In this document: one piece after another, positions 8,118 through 14,793 of the stretch | How positions within the stretch are numbered: the stretch's first letter is position 1 | Layout of the letters: each line of letters begins with the position of its first letter | Assembly: GCA_019419645.1 (NCBI GenBank) | Contig: DXZN01000024.1 | Span: 1 to 21,842 of the forward strand | DNA: 21,842 nucleotides | Reading direction: 5' to 3' | DNA from: Collinsella sp. | GTDB taxonomy: Bacteria > Actinomycetota > Coriobacteriia > Coriobacteriales > Coriobacteriaceae | Notes under the pieces: generated by a model | The model's database searches: none | Told to the model about the DNA's origin: nothing | What the model saw: the letters and a program-made list of their open reading frames with translations, nothing else | Translations under genes and position numbers: made by a program

Positions 8118-9110
8118 ATGGATTCGAATCTCAAACAGCTGCTCTATACGCATACCGAGACCGAAGAGTGGCATCGCACACATCCGGGAGAGCTCAGCCC
8201 GCGATATAACAGGGTGGAAACCACAACCATTAACGGCGAAGAGGTCTATCTGTTTGATTGGAAAGAAACTCTCGACGAAAACCCCGTGGGCCTTATCAAG
8301 GAGTCGCGCTTTACCGATATTCCTCCTCATATCAATCGGGATATGGAGCTTAACTACGTGTACGACGGCGTCTGCACGTTTATCGTCAACGGACGGTCAC
8401 TGCTCCTTAAAAAGGGTGATGTGCTCATTTGCAACACCGGCGTAGTCAGAAGCGTTCCATACGTTAAGGGCGAGCATGATATCGTCATTTCGATCGTCTT
8501 CAAAAAAGAAATGTTCGATTCGTTGTTCCTGAGCCAGCTACCCGGCGCGTCACCATTAACGAATCTTCTATTTGATTTTGTGTCCAAAAACCGCGAGGCC
8601 CGAAAATATCTCATTCTTCCAGAGGAATACGCCCGACATGCGCGACGCCTCATCGAGATGCTCTTTATCGAATATCACTTTAAAGATGCCTATTCCAATG
8701 AACTCATGAGGCACCTCGCCGTCAGCCTATTCCTTGTTCTCATTCGAGGACTGTACCGACGCTCCGCAACTGATAACCAGGCGATCATGTCGGACGAACG
8801 CATCGTGTCGATTCTGAATCATATTGAGCGAAGCTACGGCGACTGCACACTCGAAAGCATTGCGAGCGATACGGGTTATAGCACCAGCTATCTCAGCAGC
8901 TTGATCAAGCAAAAAACCGGCAAAACGTTTTCGCAAATCAAGCTCAACCAGCAGCTCACAGAGGCGGCATATCTTCTCAATAACACCGAGCGCAGCGTGC
9001 AGTATGTAGCCCGAAAAGTCGGCATCTCCAACATGTCATTCTTTTACTCAAAATTTAAAGAAGCATTCGGCGAAACGCCAGGTGCGTTCAGGACGCATCG
9101 GTCTAATTAA
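8118..9110 (+). CDS. AraC family transcriptional regulator
   Basis: A 330-residue regulator with an N-terminal cupin-type sensing half (hydrophobic strands such as LNYVYDGVCTFIVNG and LLLKKGDVLICNTG) and a C-terminal AraC DNA-binding domain from about residue 226. The first helix-turn-helix is in TLESIASDTGYSTSYLSSLIKQ; the second is in RSVQYVARKVGISNMSFFYS, followed by the family signature FKEAFGETPGAFR. It is divergently transcribed from the GH1-EIIBC operon and so probably activates it in response to a beta-glucoside or its phosphate. I chose the ATG at 8118; a TTG at 8106 is in frame, but neither has a strong ribosome binding site (GGA, 7 bases before the ATG). The gene ends 8 bases before the stop of the convergent CPBP gene, with no terminator in between. 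Confidence 0.93.
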   Translation: MDSNLKQLLYTHTETEEWHRTHPGELSPRYNRVETTTINGEEVYLFDWKETLDENPVGLIKESRFTDIPPHINRDMELNYVYDGVCTFIVNGRSLLLKKGDVLICNTGVVRSVPYVKGEHDIVISIVFKKEMFDSLFLSQLPGASPLTNLLFDFVSKNREARKYLILPEEYARHARRLIEMLFIEYHFKDAYSNELMRHLAVSLFLVLIRGLYRRSATDNQAIMSDERIVSILNHIERSYGDCTLESIASDTGYSTSYLSSLIKQKTGKTFSQIKLNQQLTEAAYLLNNTERSVQYVARKVGISNMSFFYSKFKEAFGETPGAFRTHRSN

Positions 9111-9118
9111 AGGCGTTA

Positions 9119-10033
9119 TTACTCAGACCGATCAGCTTCGCGCGACACGGGAATGCGCAATCGAAGCAGCGAGCGCATCGCCTCTACCAGCACAAAGCCG
9201 GCGATGCCAACCGTGACCACAACGTCGAGCGGTGTGCCCACAAACCACAGCAGCCCCATGAGATACGACCCGGCATTAAACGCAAAGTGCAGCAGAATCG
9301 TGTAGCGAAGCTTTCCGGTGGTCACGAGTACCCAACCAAAAATGAGGCCGGCAGCGCCCGCGTAGCAGCCCTGCACCCAGTTCATGTGCATAAAGCCGAA
9401 GACCGCCGCCTGCAGCACGATTGCCGCGGCGACGCCCCAGGTACTCGGGGCCGCCCAGGGCACTATGGCGCCGTCCTGCGCGTTCGCGCGGCGCCGGCGC
9501 TTCCAGAACGAACGGCACTGTGGATTAAACGCACGCAGCGAAAACTCAAAGATGATGCCGCGCACCAGGAGCTCTTCGCAAAACGGAGCGCCGAGCACTG
9601 TGGTCAAGACAGCAAGAAGGCTGGTATCGCCCATGCCCGTCTCCTCGACGAGCTCGCTATAGTCTGCCGCGACCTCGGGCAGCAGCGACAGTACGCCGTC
9701 GCATAGGTAGCTAATGACCACCTGCATGGATAGGCCGATCACGACAACGCAGGCAATGCGCTTCCATGCCGCGCCTGCTCCCCCGCCGAGTGGGCGTTCG
9801 CCTTGCCGGCGCGCCATGAAGGAGCGGGGCCACAGATAGCGCCACCACAGCAGCGCCATCAAAAATGACGCCGTCTGAGCGGCAGCCTGGAACCATTGGA
9901 TATCGAGATTGTCGATCGGATAGCCCGTCAGCACCGACACGGCATCGAGAACTGAAAACAGAACCATGCTCAGGGCAATATCGGCAGCAACAACACCAAA
10001 ACAGGCAAGCGCCCAAATCATCGCATTGAGCAT
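9119..10033 (-). CDS. CPBP family intramembrane glutamic endopeptidase (Abi/CAAX-like)
   Basis: A 304-residue membrane protein with about eight hydrophobic segments and the three conserved CPBP motifs: FCEELLVRGIIF (Glu153, Glu154, Arg158), FGFMHMN (His216) and LLHFAFN (His249, Asn253). Family members are intramembrane proteases related to Rce1; in Gram-positive bacteria some act in bacteriocin self-immunity or protein maturation, but nothing here points to a substrate. A basic, hydrophilic insert (about residues 172-190, WKRRRRANAQDG) separates motifs one and two and probably faces the cytoplasm. The start is the ATG at 10033 with GAGGAGG 5 bases upstream. The ribosome binding site directly follows the palindromic repeat at 10051-10123, so any separate promoter for this gene would have to lie within or before that repeat. 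Confidence 0.92.
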   Translation of the reverse strand: MLNAMIWALACFGVVAADIALSMVLFSVLDAVSVLTGYPIDNLDIQWFQAAAQTASFLMALLWWRYLWPRSFMARRQGERPLGGGAGAAWKRIACVVVIGLSMQVVISYLCDGVLSLLPEVAADYSELVEETGMGDTSLLAVLTTVLGAPFCEELLVRGIIFEFSLRAFNPQCRSFWKRRRRANAQDGAIVPWAAPSTWGVAAAIVLQAAVFGFMHMNWVQGCYAGAAGLIFGWVLVTTGKLRYTILLHFAFNAGSYLMGLLWFVGTPLDVVVTVGIAGFVLVEAMRSLLRLRIPVSREADRSE

Positions 10034-10050
10034 GCCAACCTCCTCAAAAC

Positions 10051-10123
10051 CCGGCACTTAGGGACGTTCCTTAACTGCCGGCAGAAAAGGAACGTCCCCA
10101 AGTGCCGGCAGTTTGGGACGGTC
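10051..10123. repeat. REP-like palindromic repeat element, copy 1
   Basis: Arms 10051-10072 and 10087-10108 are reverse complements over 22 positions with one mismatch (A/C at 10060/10099). The loop contains a further perfect palindrome CTGCCGGCAG (10075-10084). A third partial unit in + orientation runs from 10105 to 10123 and overlaps the stop codon of the antitoxin gene. The unit core, GGCACTTAGGGACG, recurs at 21581-21594. The element fills the gap between the antitoxin gene and the CPBP ribosome binding site. In RNA it would form a very stable hairpin that could attenuate or protect transcripts. Confidence 0.8.
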
Positions 10124-10325
10124 ATTGTTGACGAGAATCGGGCGCAGCGCCAAAGGCCCCGTTGGGCGAAATGTCGAACGGGAAGGTGCCGCAGCGATTG
10201 AACGCGGCGATAAACATGCGGATGGCGTTGGACGGCGTGGTGCCCACGAGCTGGGTTGCCGCCGCGAAGGCCGCCTTTTCCTCGGGCAAGACCTTCGCGA
10301 CAACCGGGGTCATGCGTTCTGCCAT
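10122..10325 (-). CDS. RelB/DinJ family antitoxin-like protein, apparently without a toxin partner
   Basis: A 67-residue protein with the RelB/DinJ ribbon-helix-helix pattern: an N-terminal beta-strand (MTPVVAKVLPEEKAAFAA), then LVGTTPSNAIRMFIAAF and the typical CGTFPFDI. RelB/DinJ proteins neutralise RelE- or YafQ-type mRNA interferases and repress their own operon. No toxin gene lies on either side: downstream is a 90-base repeat region followed by a protease gene, and upstream are about 215 bases without a gene. The C-terminus (GAAPDSRQQ) looks unrelated to the family and the stop codon lies within the repeat element, so repeat insertion may have replaced the original end and partner. The start is the ATG at 10325 behind AAGGAAG. 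A solitary regulator is the alternative. Confidence 0.75.
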   Translation of the reverse strand: MAERMTPVVAKVLPEEKAAFAAATQLVGTTPSNAIRMFIAAFNRCGTFPFDISPNGAFGAAPDSRQQ

Positions 10326-10439
10326 GGCGCTTCCTTTTTGAAACGACGGTGATGCGGATAGATGCGGGCCACGCGGCTGGGCGACGGGCTGTGAAGGCAA
10401 CCCGATTGGCCCGCATCTGGAGTTTGTTTCTACGGCGTT

Positions 10440-10489
10440 GGTATTACTTGGTATTCCTAAGTATTACCCCGCAGATAGAATACCATACC
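10440..10489. promoter_or_regulatory. Array of GGTATT-like repeats upstream of the antitoxin gene
   Basis: Three consecutive 10-base units, GGTATTACTT (10440), GGTATTCCTA (10450) and AGTATTACCC (10460), are followed by inverted copies AATACC and ATACC between about 10479 and 10489. The first and third units also form an imperfect palindrome. A 10-base period places each unit on the same face of the helix, as in operators for cooperative binding. The array lies about 115-165 bases before the antitoxin start and just behind the end of the ABC gene (10541). Confidence 0.4.
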
Positions 10490-10540
10490 CGGCCCTATGG
10501 AGACGGAGAAAAACGGATCATTTTGTTGCTGGGTAAGTAT

Positions 10541-11920
10541 TTAGAGCGTGATGATGTCCGAGATATTGAGGGCCCGAGCGTCAGCGAAATCGTGCGTGGC
10601 AAGCAACAGCATACGGCCGTCGAGCAAGTCGAGCACGGCCTCGGCGCATGCGTCGCGCGCAGCGATGTCTAGACCGGTAAAGGGCTCGTCCAGAATCACT
10701 GCGCCGCCCGGACACAGCAGGGCTCGGGCAATCTCGACGCGACGGCGCTGCCCGCCCGAGAGCTCGGCCACGCGGGCATGCACATCGATCCCCGGTACCA
10801 GCAGGCGCAACAAGGCAGCGGCACTCGAGGCATTCACGCGTGCATCGGCGCACACCAGCACGTTATCCAAAGCAGAGGCGTCCTCAACCAGGCGCGTATC
10901 CTGAAACACCATCGAGCACGGCGCGCACTCCCCCGCTGTCAACGAAAGCAGCGTCGACTTGCCCACGCCTGAAGCTCCCATCACGCAGATACGCCCGCCC
11001 GCGGGCACGTTGAGCACCAGACCATCCAGCGCCGGAGCCCAGGGTGCCCGGTCGCCCACGGCGAGCGCAAGCTCCGCCGCAGCCCCGCCACCAGCAGAGC
11101 CGCCCGCACGCCCGCGCAGTCCATGCCCATGTGCCCGCACGGCCGCGCGCCACGCCACGGGTCCCGAAACCCGCAGCAGCCACACCAGCACGCGCTCACA
11201 CGCCCACGAGGCGGCAACGACCAACACGGTCCACGCCAGCAGATCAGCCGTCTCGATGAGCAGCTTCGCCTGATAGATGCGTTCGCCCACGGTGCCCGTC
11301 GCCATGCCGATGAGCTCCGCCGCCACGCCGGCCTTCCAGCTCATGCCGATCACGGCACGCGCACACGAAAGCACAAACGGCAGGACCTCGCGCCAGGTAT
11401 GGGCGCAAAACAGTCGCCAGCCCCGCACGCCATGCAGACGAAACATCTGCTCCAGCGGTTTATCCGCTTGCGTCAAACCCTCGACCAACGAAAAATACAC
11501 GCCCGGAAGTGCCATCAAAAAGACCGCCGCAATGCTCACGCGCGCCGACCCCAACCAAATGAGCAGCAGGACCACCACGCAGGCAACCGGTGTCGCCTTA
11601 ACAAACGAAAGCGCCGGCGCCACCAAGCGGGCAAACGTCAGCGATCGCACCGAGACTCCCGCCAGTACGCCGCCGCACACCGCGGCAAGCGCCAGCCCGC
11701 CCAAGATTCGCGCACCCGAGCCTGCCAGAATCGCCCATGTGCCGGCATCGCATACCAGTCGCAGCAACGCCACCACGACGGCGCCCGGCCCCGGCAAAAT
11801 CAACGGCTGCGCCACGAAACCCGCCATCAGCACCCACACGGCAAGCCAAAAGGCGGCAACGGCACCTGCTGCCGCCACCGCCTTCATACGCTCTGTCATT
11901 TGTCGAGCAAACGCACGCAC
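10541..11920 (-). CDS. Fused ABC transporter permease and ATP-binding protein, nitrate/sulfonate/taurine (SsuC-SsuB) type
   Basis: A 459-residue fusion. Residues 1-255 are a SsuC/TauC-type permease (helices at about 14-36, 63-90, 100-124, 128-150 and 225-250; family blocks LILPGPGAVV and SWKAGVAAELIG). After a Gly/Ala-rich linker (about 265-284) comes the ATPase: Walker A GASGVGKST (315-323), Q-loop VFQD (Gln340), signature LSGGQRRRVEIARAL (387-401), Walker B VILDEP and the switch His443 in THD. Walker A to Q-loop is only about 19 residues, roughly half the usual distance, so the loop that normally carries the base-contacting strands is deleted. The start is the GTG at 11920 behind GGAG, 3 bases after the stop of the solute-binding protein gene. 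In this family permease and ATPase are usually separate genes. Solute unknown. Confidence 0.9.
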   Translation of the reverse strand: MRAFARQMTERMKAVAAAGAVAAFWLAVWVLMAGFVAQPLILPGPGAVVVALLRLVCDAGTWAILAGSGARILGGLALAAVCGGVLAGVSVRSLTFARLVAPALSFVKATPVACVVVLLLIWLGSARVSIAAVFLMALPGVYFSLVEGLTQADKPLEQMFRLHGVRGWRLFCAHTWREVLPFVLSCARAVIGMSWKAGVAAELIGMATGTVGERIYQAKLLIETADLLAWTVLVVAASWACERVLVWLLRVSGPVAWRAAVRAHGHGLRGRAGGSAGGGAAAELALAVGDRAPWAPALDGLVLNVPAGGRICVMGASGVGKSTLLSLTAGECAPCSMVFQDTRLVEDASALDNVLVCADARVNASSAAALLRLLVPGIDVHARVAELSGGQRRRVEIARALLCPGGAVILDEPFTGLDIAARDACAEAVLDLLDGRMLLLATHDFADARALNISDIITL

Positions 11921-11923
11921 GGG

Positions 11924-12979
11924 CTACTCCATGCAGTAGAAATCGTCAGCCGGGAGCTTGCCGCCCACGGCGCTCGCGTCCGCATCGGCCAGCACCTGCA
12001 GGTACCCACCGAGCGCCGCCTTCATATCCCTCCCCGTCTGGCACACGAGCATGCACCCGGGAATCGCCTTTTCGGCAATCGCGGCGTTATCCACGATACC
12101 CGCATCGACCACGGCCTGAGCCCAGTCCGCCGGCGCCGCGTTCACGGCCTCAACGCTCGCAGCATGGCAGCTCAGGAATTCCGCCACGGCCTCGGGATGC
12201 TCCTCGGCAAAGGCACGGCGTACCACGGTCACGCCCGTCAGCAGGCGCGAACCCGTGTCACCTGCCAGCTCATCCCACACATCGGTCAGTCTTACCGGAG
12301 CCGACAGCCTGCCTTCGCTCTTTGCGATGGCAGCGGTCTTGAACGGCTCGGGCAGCACGCCCACGGCAGAAGGATCGGCAAGCAGGGCCGACAGCACCTC
12401 GGTGGGCTCGCTCTTAAACTCAAGCGCCACCTGGCCGGCCAGGCCCGCGCGCCCCAGCAGGTAGTTCATGACGTACTCCGGCGTGGTGCCCTTGCCCGTC
12501 ATATAGACGGTATGGCCCGCCAAATCGCCAAACGAGGTCACACTCGCGTCGCCCGTCACAACGTTCAGCACGCCCAGCGTGTTGATGTCGATGACCTGCA
12601 CCGCGCCCTCAGTCTTGTTATAGAGCACGCTCGCCACGTTGGCGGGCACCAGGGCAATGTCGATATCGCCCTGAATGACCTTGGGCACAATCTCATCGGC
12701 GGCAGTATTGATCGCAAAGTCGAACTCATTGTCCGTCTCGCCATCGACTGCCCGGTCCATAAACTGCACCAGACCAATCGAGGTCGGCCCCTTGAGCGAG
12801 GCGACGCGCACCTCGACCGGCTCTGCAGCAGCACCGGCGCCGTCCGTGGCAGCCGAGCCCGCGGCGGACCCGGCACCGGCAGCCCCGCCGCCACAGCCCG
12901 CGAGTGCGAGCGACAGCGCACCCGCGGCAAGCGCCGAGGCAAACCCCCGGCGCGACATCTCAAAATCAAACGCGCGCAT
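11924..12979 (-). CDS. ABC transporter solute-binding lipoprotein, SsuA/NMT1-THI5-like, Tat-type signal
   Basis: A 351-residue binding protein for the permease-ATPase fusion encoded right behind it. The N-terminus has a twin-arginine motif SRRGFA (residues 9-14), a hydrophobic stretch and the lipobox ALAGC with lipidated Cys29, then a Gly/Ala/Ser-rich tether to about residue 55. The mature part resembles the SsuA/NMT1 group: VRVASLKGPTSIGLVQFMD, GDIDIALVPANVASVLYN, the domain hinge VLNVVTGD, and TVYMTGKGTTPEYVMNYLL. The ATG at 12979 lies 10 bases from AGGGGA; a GTG at 12988 overlapping the hydrogenase stop is possible but too close to that site. Known ligands of relatives are nitrate, aliphatic sulfonates, taurine, pyrimidine precursors or riboflavin; none can be assigned. 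Its position next to a hydrogenase suggests a redox-linked solute. Confidence 0.88.
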   Translation of the reverse strand: MRAFDFEMSRRGFASALAAGALSLALAGCGGGAAGAGSAAGSAATDGAGAAAEPVEVRVASLKGPTSIGLVQFMDRAVDGETDNEFDFAINTAADEIVPKVIQGDIDIALVPANVASVLYNKTEGAVQVIDINTLGVLNVVTGDASVTSFGDLAGHTVYMTGKGTTPEYVMNYLLGRAGLAGQVALEFKSEPTEVLSALLADPSAVGVLPEPFKTAAIAKSEGRLSAPVRLTDVWDELAGDTGSRLLTGVTVVRRAFAEEHPEAVAEFLSCHAASVEAVNAAPADWAQAVVDAGIVDNAAIAEKAIPGCMLVCQTGRDMKAALGGYLQVLADADASAVGGKLPADDFYCME

Positions 12980-12981
12980 CG

Positions 12982-14793
12982 CTAGCACGTCCCCTCGTTA
13001 GGCATCGTCCATGCGTGATGGTCGGTATGCAGCAGCTCCTCAGCCAGCGGCGAGAGCGGCTCGCCCAAGAACTCGCGGTAGCACGCCTGGACATCGGGAT
13101 TCTCGTGCGAGAAACGAATGTCCGCAGCGGCATCCAGGCCCCAGAGCACCTGGCCACGCCCGGCTGCCAGCTCGCAGCCGTCGTGGATGGGCTGACCGCC
13201 GCCACCGACGCAGCCGCCCGGGCACGCCATAACCTCAACGAAGTCATAGCTCACGCGGCCGTCGCGAATCGCGTCGAGCAGACGGGCAGCGTTGCCCAGC
13301 CCGTGTGCCACGGCGACGCGCACCTTAGTGCCATCGATATCGGCGACGGCCTCCTTCCAGCCGTCCAGGCCGCGCACATCGGTAAAGAAGTCGGCGTCGG
13401 GGTTCTTGCCCGTCACCAGGTAATAGGCCGAGCGCACGGCGGCCTCCATCACGCCGCCCGTGGCGCCAAAGATCACACCCGCACCCGTGCCAAAGCCCAG
13501 CGGCGTATCGAGCGGCTCCTCAACTAGCGTATCCACGCTCACGTGGCTCGCGCGGACCATGCGCACCATCTCGCGCACCGTCAGCGCAACGTCCACATCG
13601 GGCGTGCCGCCCTCGCCCACCATGCTCGGCAGCGCGCACTCGGCCTTCTTGGCCGTGCACGGCATCACGGACACCACAAACAGGCGCTCGGGCTCCACGC
13701 CCAGCACCTTGGCGTAGTAGGTCTTGGCGATGGCGCCGAACATCTGCTGCGGCGACTTGGACGTGGACAGGCTGTCGACAAACTCGGGGTAACGCGCCTT
13801 CACAAAGCGTACCCAGCCCGGGCAGCAGCTCGTGAACATGGGCCAGCTGCGGCTGTCGCCCTCGCCCTTGGCGGCCTTACCCAGGCGCTCGAGCAGCTCG
13901 GAGCCCTCCTCCATAATGGTGAGATCGGCCGAGAAATCGGTGTCGAACACGTACTCAAAGCCCACGCGGCGCAGCGCACAGGCCAGGCGCTCGACGGTGG
14001 CCTCATCGCGCGGAATGCCGAGCTCCTCGCCCCAGGCGCTACGCACGGCCGGCGCAATCTGCACCAGCACGATCTTGTCGGGATCGGCGATGGCGTCAAA
14101 CACGGTCTCGGTGTCGTCGCGCTCGCGCAGCGCGCCCGTCGGGCAATGCGTGATGCACTGGCCGCACGCGACGCAATCGGTCTTGCCGATCGGCACGCGC
14201 CCGCGGGTGCCCACGGCGGTATGCGTGGCGCGGTTGGTCAGGTCCCAAATCCCTAGGCCCTGTACGCTCTCGCACACCTTGATGCAGCGCATGCATTTAA
14301 TGCACTTGTCGTTTTCGCGGATGATGGGGAAATCGAAATCCCAGCCCTCGCCCGCCAAATGCCTTTGATACGGCAGATAGAAAATGCCCAGGTCGTTGGC
14401 AATGGTCTGCAGGTTGCAGTTACCGCTGCGCACACAGCTCGTGCAGCGTGAATCGTGCTGCGAAAGCAGCAGCTGCACGTTGGTGCGGCGCGCCTCGCGG
14501 GCCTTGGGGCTGTTGGTGTGGACCACCATGCCATCGAGCACGTAGTTGTTGCAGGCGGCAACCAGCTGGTCGCAGCCCTCAACCTCGACCACGCACACGC
14601 GGCAGCCGCCGATCTCGTTCAGATCGCGCAGGTAGCACAGGGTGGGAATCTGGATGCCGACGGACTTGGCCGCGTCCAGGATCGTGGTGTGCTCGGGCAC
14701 CACGACCTCGCAATTATCGATAGTGAGCTTGACCATATTGAGTGCTCCGCTTTCGGTGTTATCGCTGACAGTGGGGTTGTTGAGCTCTACCAT
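12982..14793 (-). CDS. hydA: [FeFe] hydrogenase catalytic subunit, multi-cluster group A type
   Basis: A 603-residue cytoplasmic enzyme that forms or oxidises H2. Domains in order: plant-type [2Fe-2S] (Cys53, 64, 67, 81); His-ligated [4Fe-4S] (His113, Cys117, 120, 126); two ferredoxin [4Fe-4S] sites (Cys164, 167, 170, 174 and Cys207, 210, 213, 217); and the H-cluster domain with all three signatures, TSCCPGW (Cys323, 324), MPCTAKKAE (Cys379) and ACPGGCVGGGGQP (Cys524, 528). All catalytic residues are intact. The start is the ATG at 14793, which overlaps the stop of the upstream flavoprotein gene by 7 bases (translational coupling); GGAGGGAGGAA precedes it. Pairing with a GltD-like flavoprotein instead of NuoE/NuoF fits the glutamate-synthase-linked group A2 rather than the bifurcating A3, as I recall the HydDB scheme. 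The electron donor is probably NAD(P)H through that partner. Confidence 0.95.
   Translation of the reverse strand: MVELNNPTVSDNTESGALNMVKLTIDNCEVVVPEHTTILDAAKSVGIQIPTLCYLRDLNEIGGCRVCVVEVEGCDQLVAACNNYVLDGMVVHTNSPKAREARRTNVQLLLSQHDSRCTSCVRSGNCNLQTIANDLGIFYLPYQRHLAGEGWDFDFPIIRENDKCIKCMRCIKVCESVQGLGIWDLTNRATHTAVGTRGRVPIGKTDCVACGQCITHCPTGALRERDDTETVFDAIADPDKIVLVQIAPAVRSAWGEELGIPRDEATVERLACALRRVGFEYVFDTDFSADLTIMEEGSELLERLGKAAKGEGDSRSWPMFTSCCPGWVRFVKARYPEFVDSLSTSKSPQQMFGAIAKTYYAKVLGVEPERLFVVSVMPCTAKKAECALPSMVGEGGTPDVDVALTVREMVRMVRASHVSVDTLVEEPLDTPLGFGTGAGVIFGATGGVMEAAVRSAYYLVTGKNPDADFFTDVRGLDGWKEAVADIDGTKVRVAVAHGLGNAARLLDAIRDGRVSYDFVEVMACPGGCVGGGGQPIHDGCELAAGRGQVLWGLDAAADIRFSHENPDVQACYREFLGEPLSPLAEELLHTDHHAWTMPNEGTC

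Noticed and set aside
10026..10121. A RelE/YafQ toxin partner for the antitoxin
   Set aside because: The downstream gap is only about 90 bases, filled by the repeat element; no frame there encodes a toxin-like sequence.
11123..12985. Open frame of about 620 codons on the + strand
   Set aside because: Antisense to the ABC importer genes, rich in Arg/His as expected for a GC-rich shadow, no ribosome binding site.
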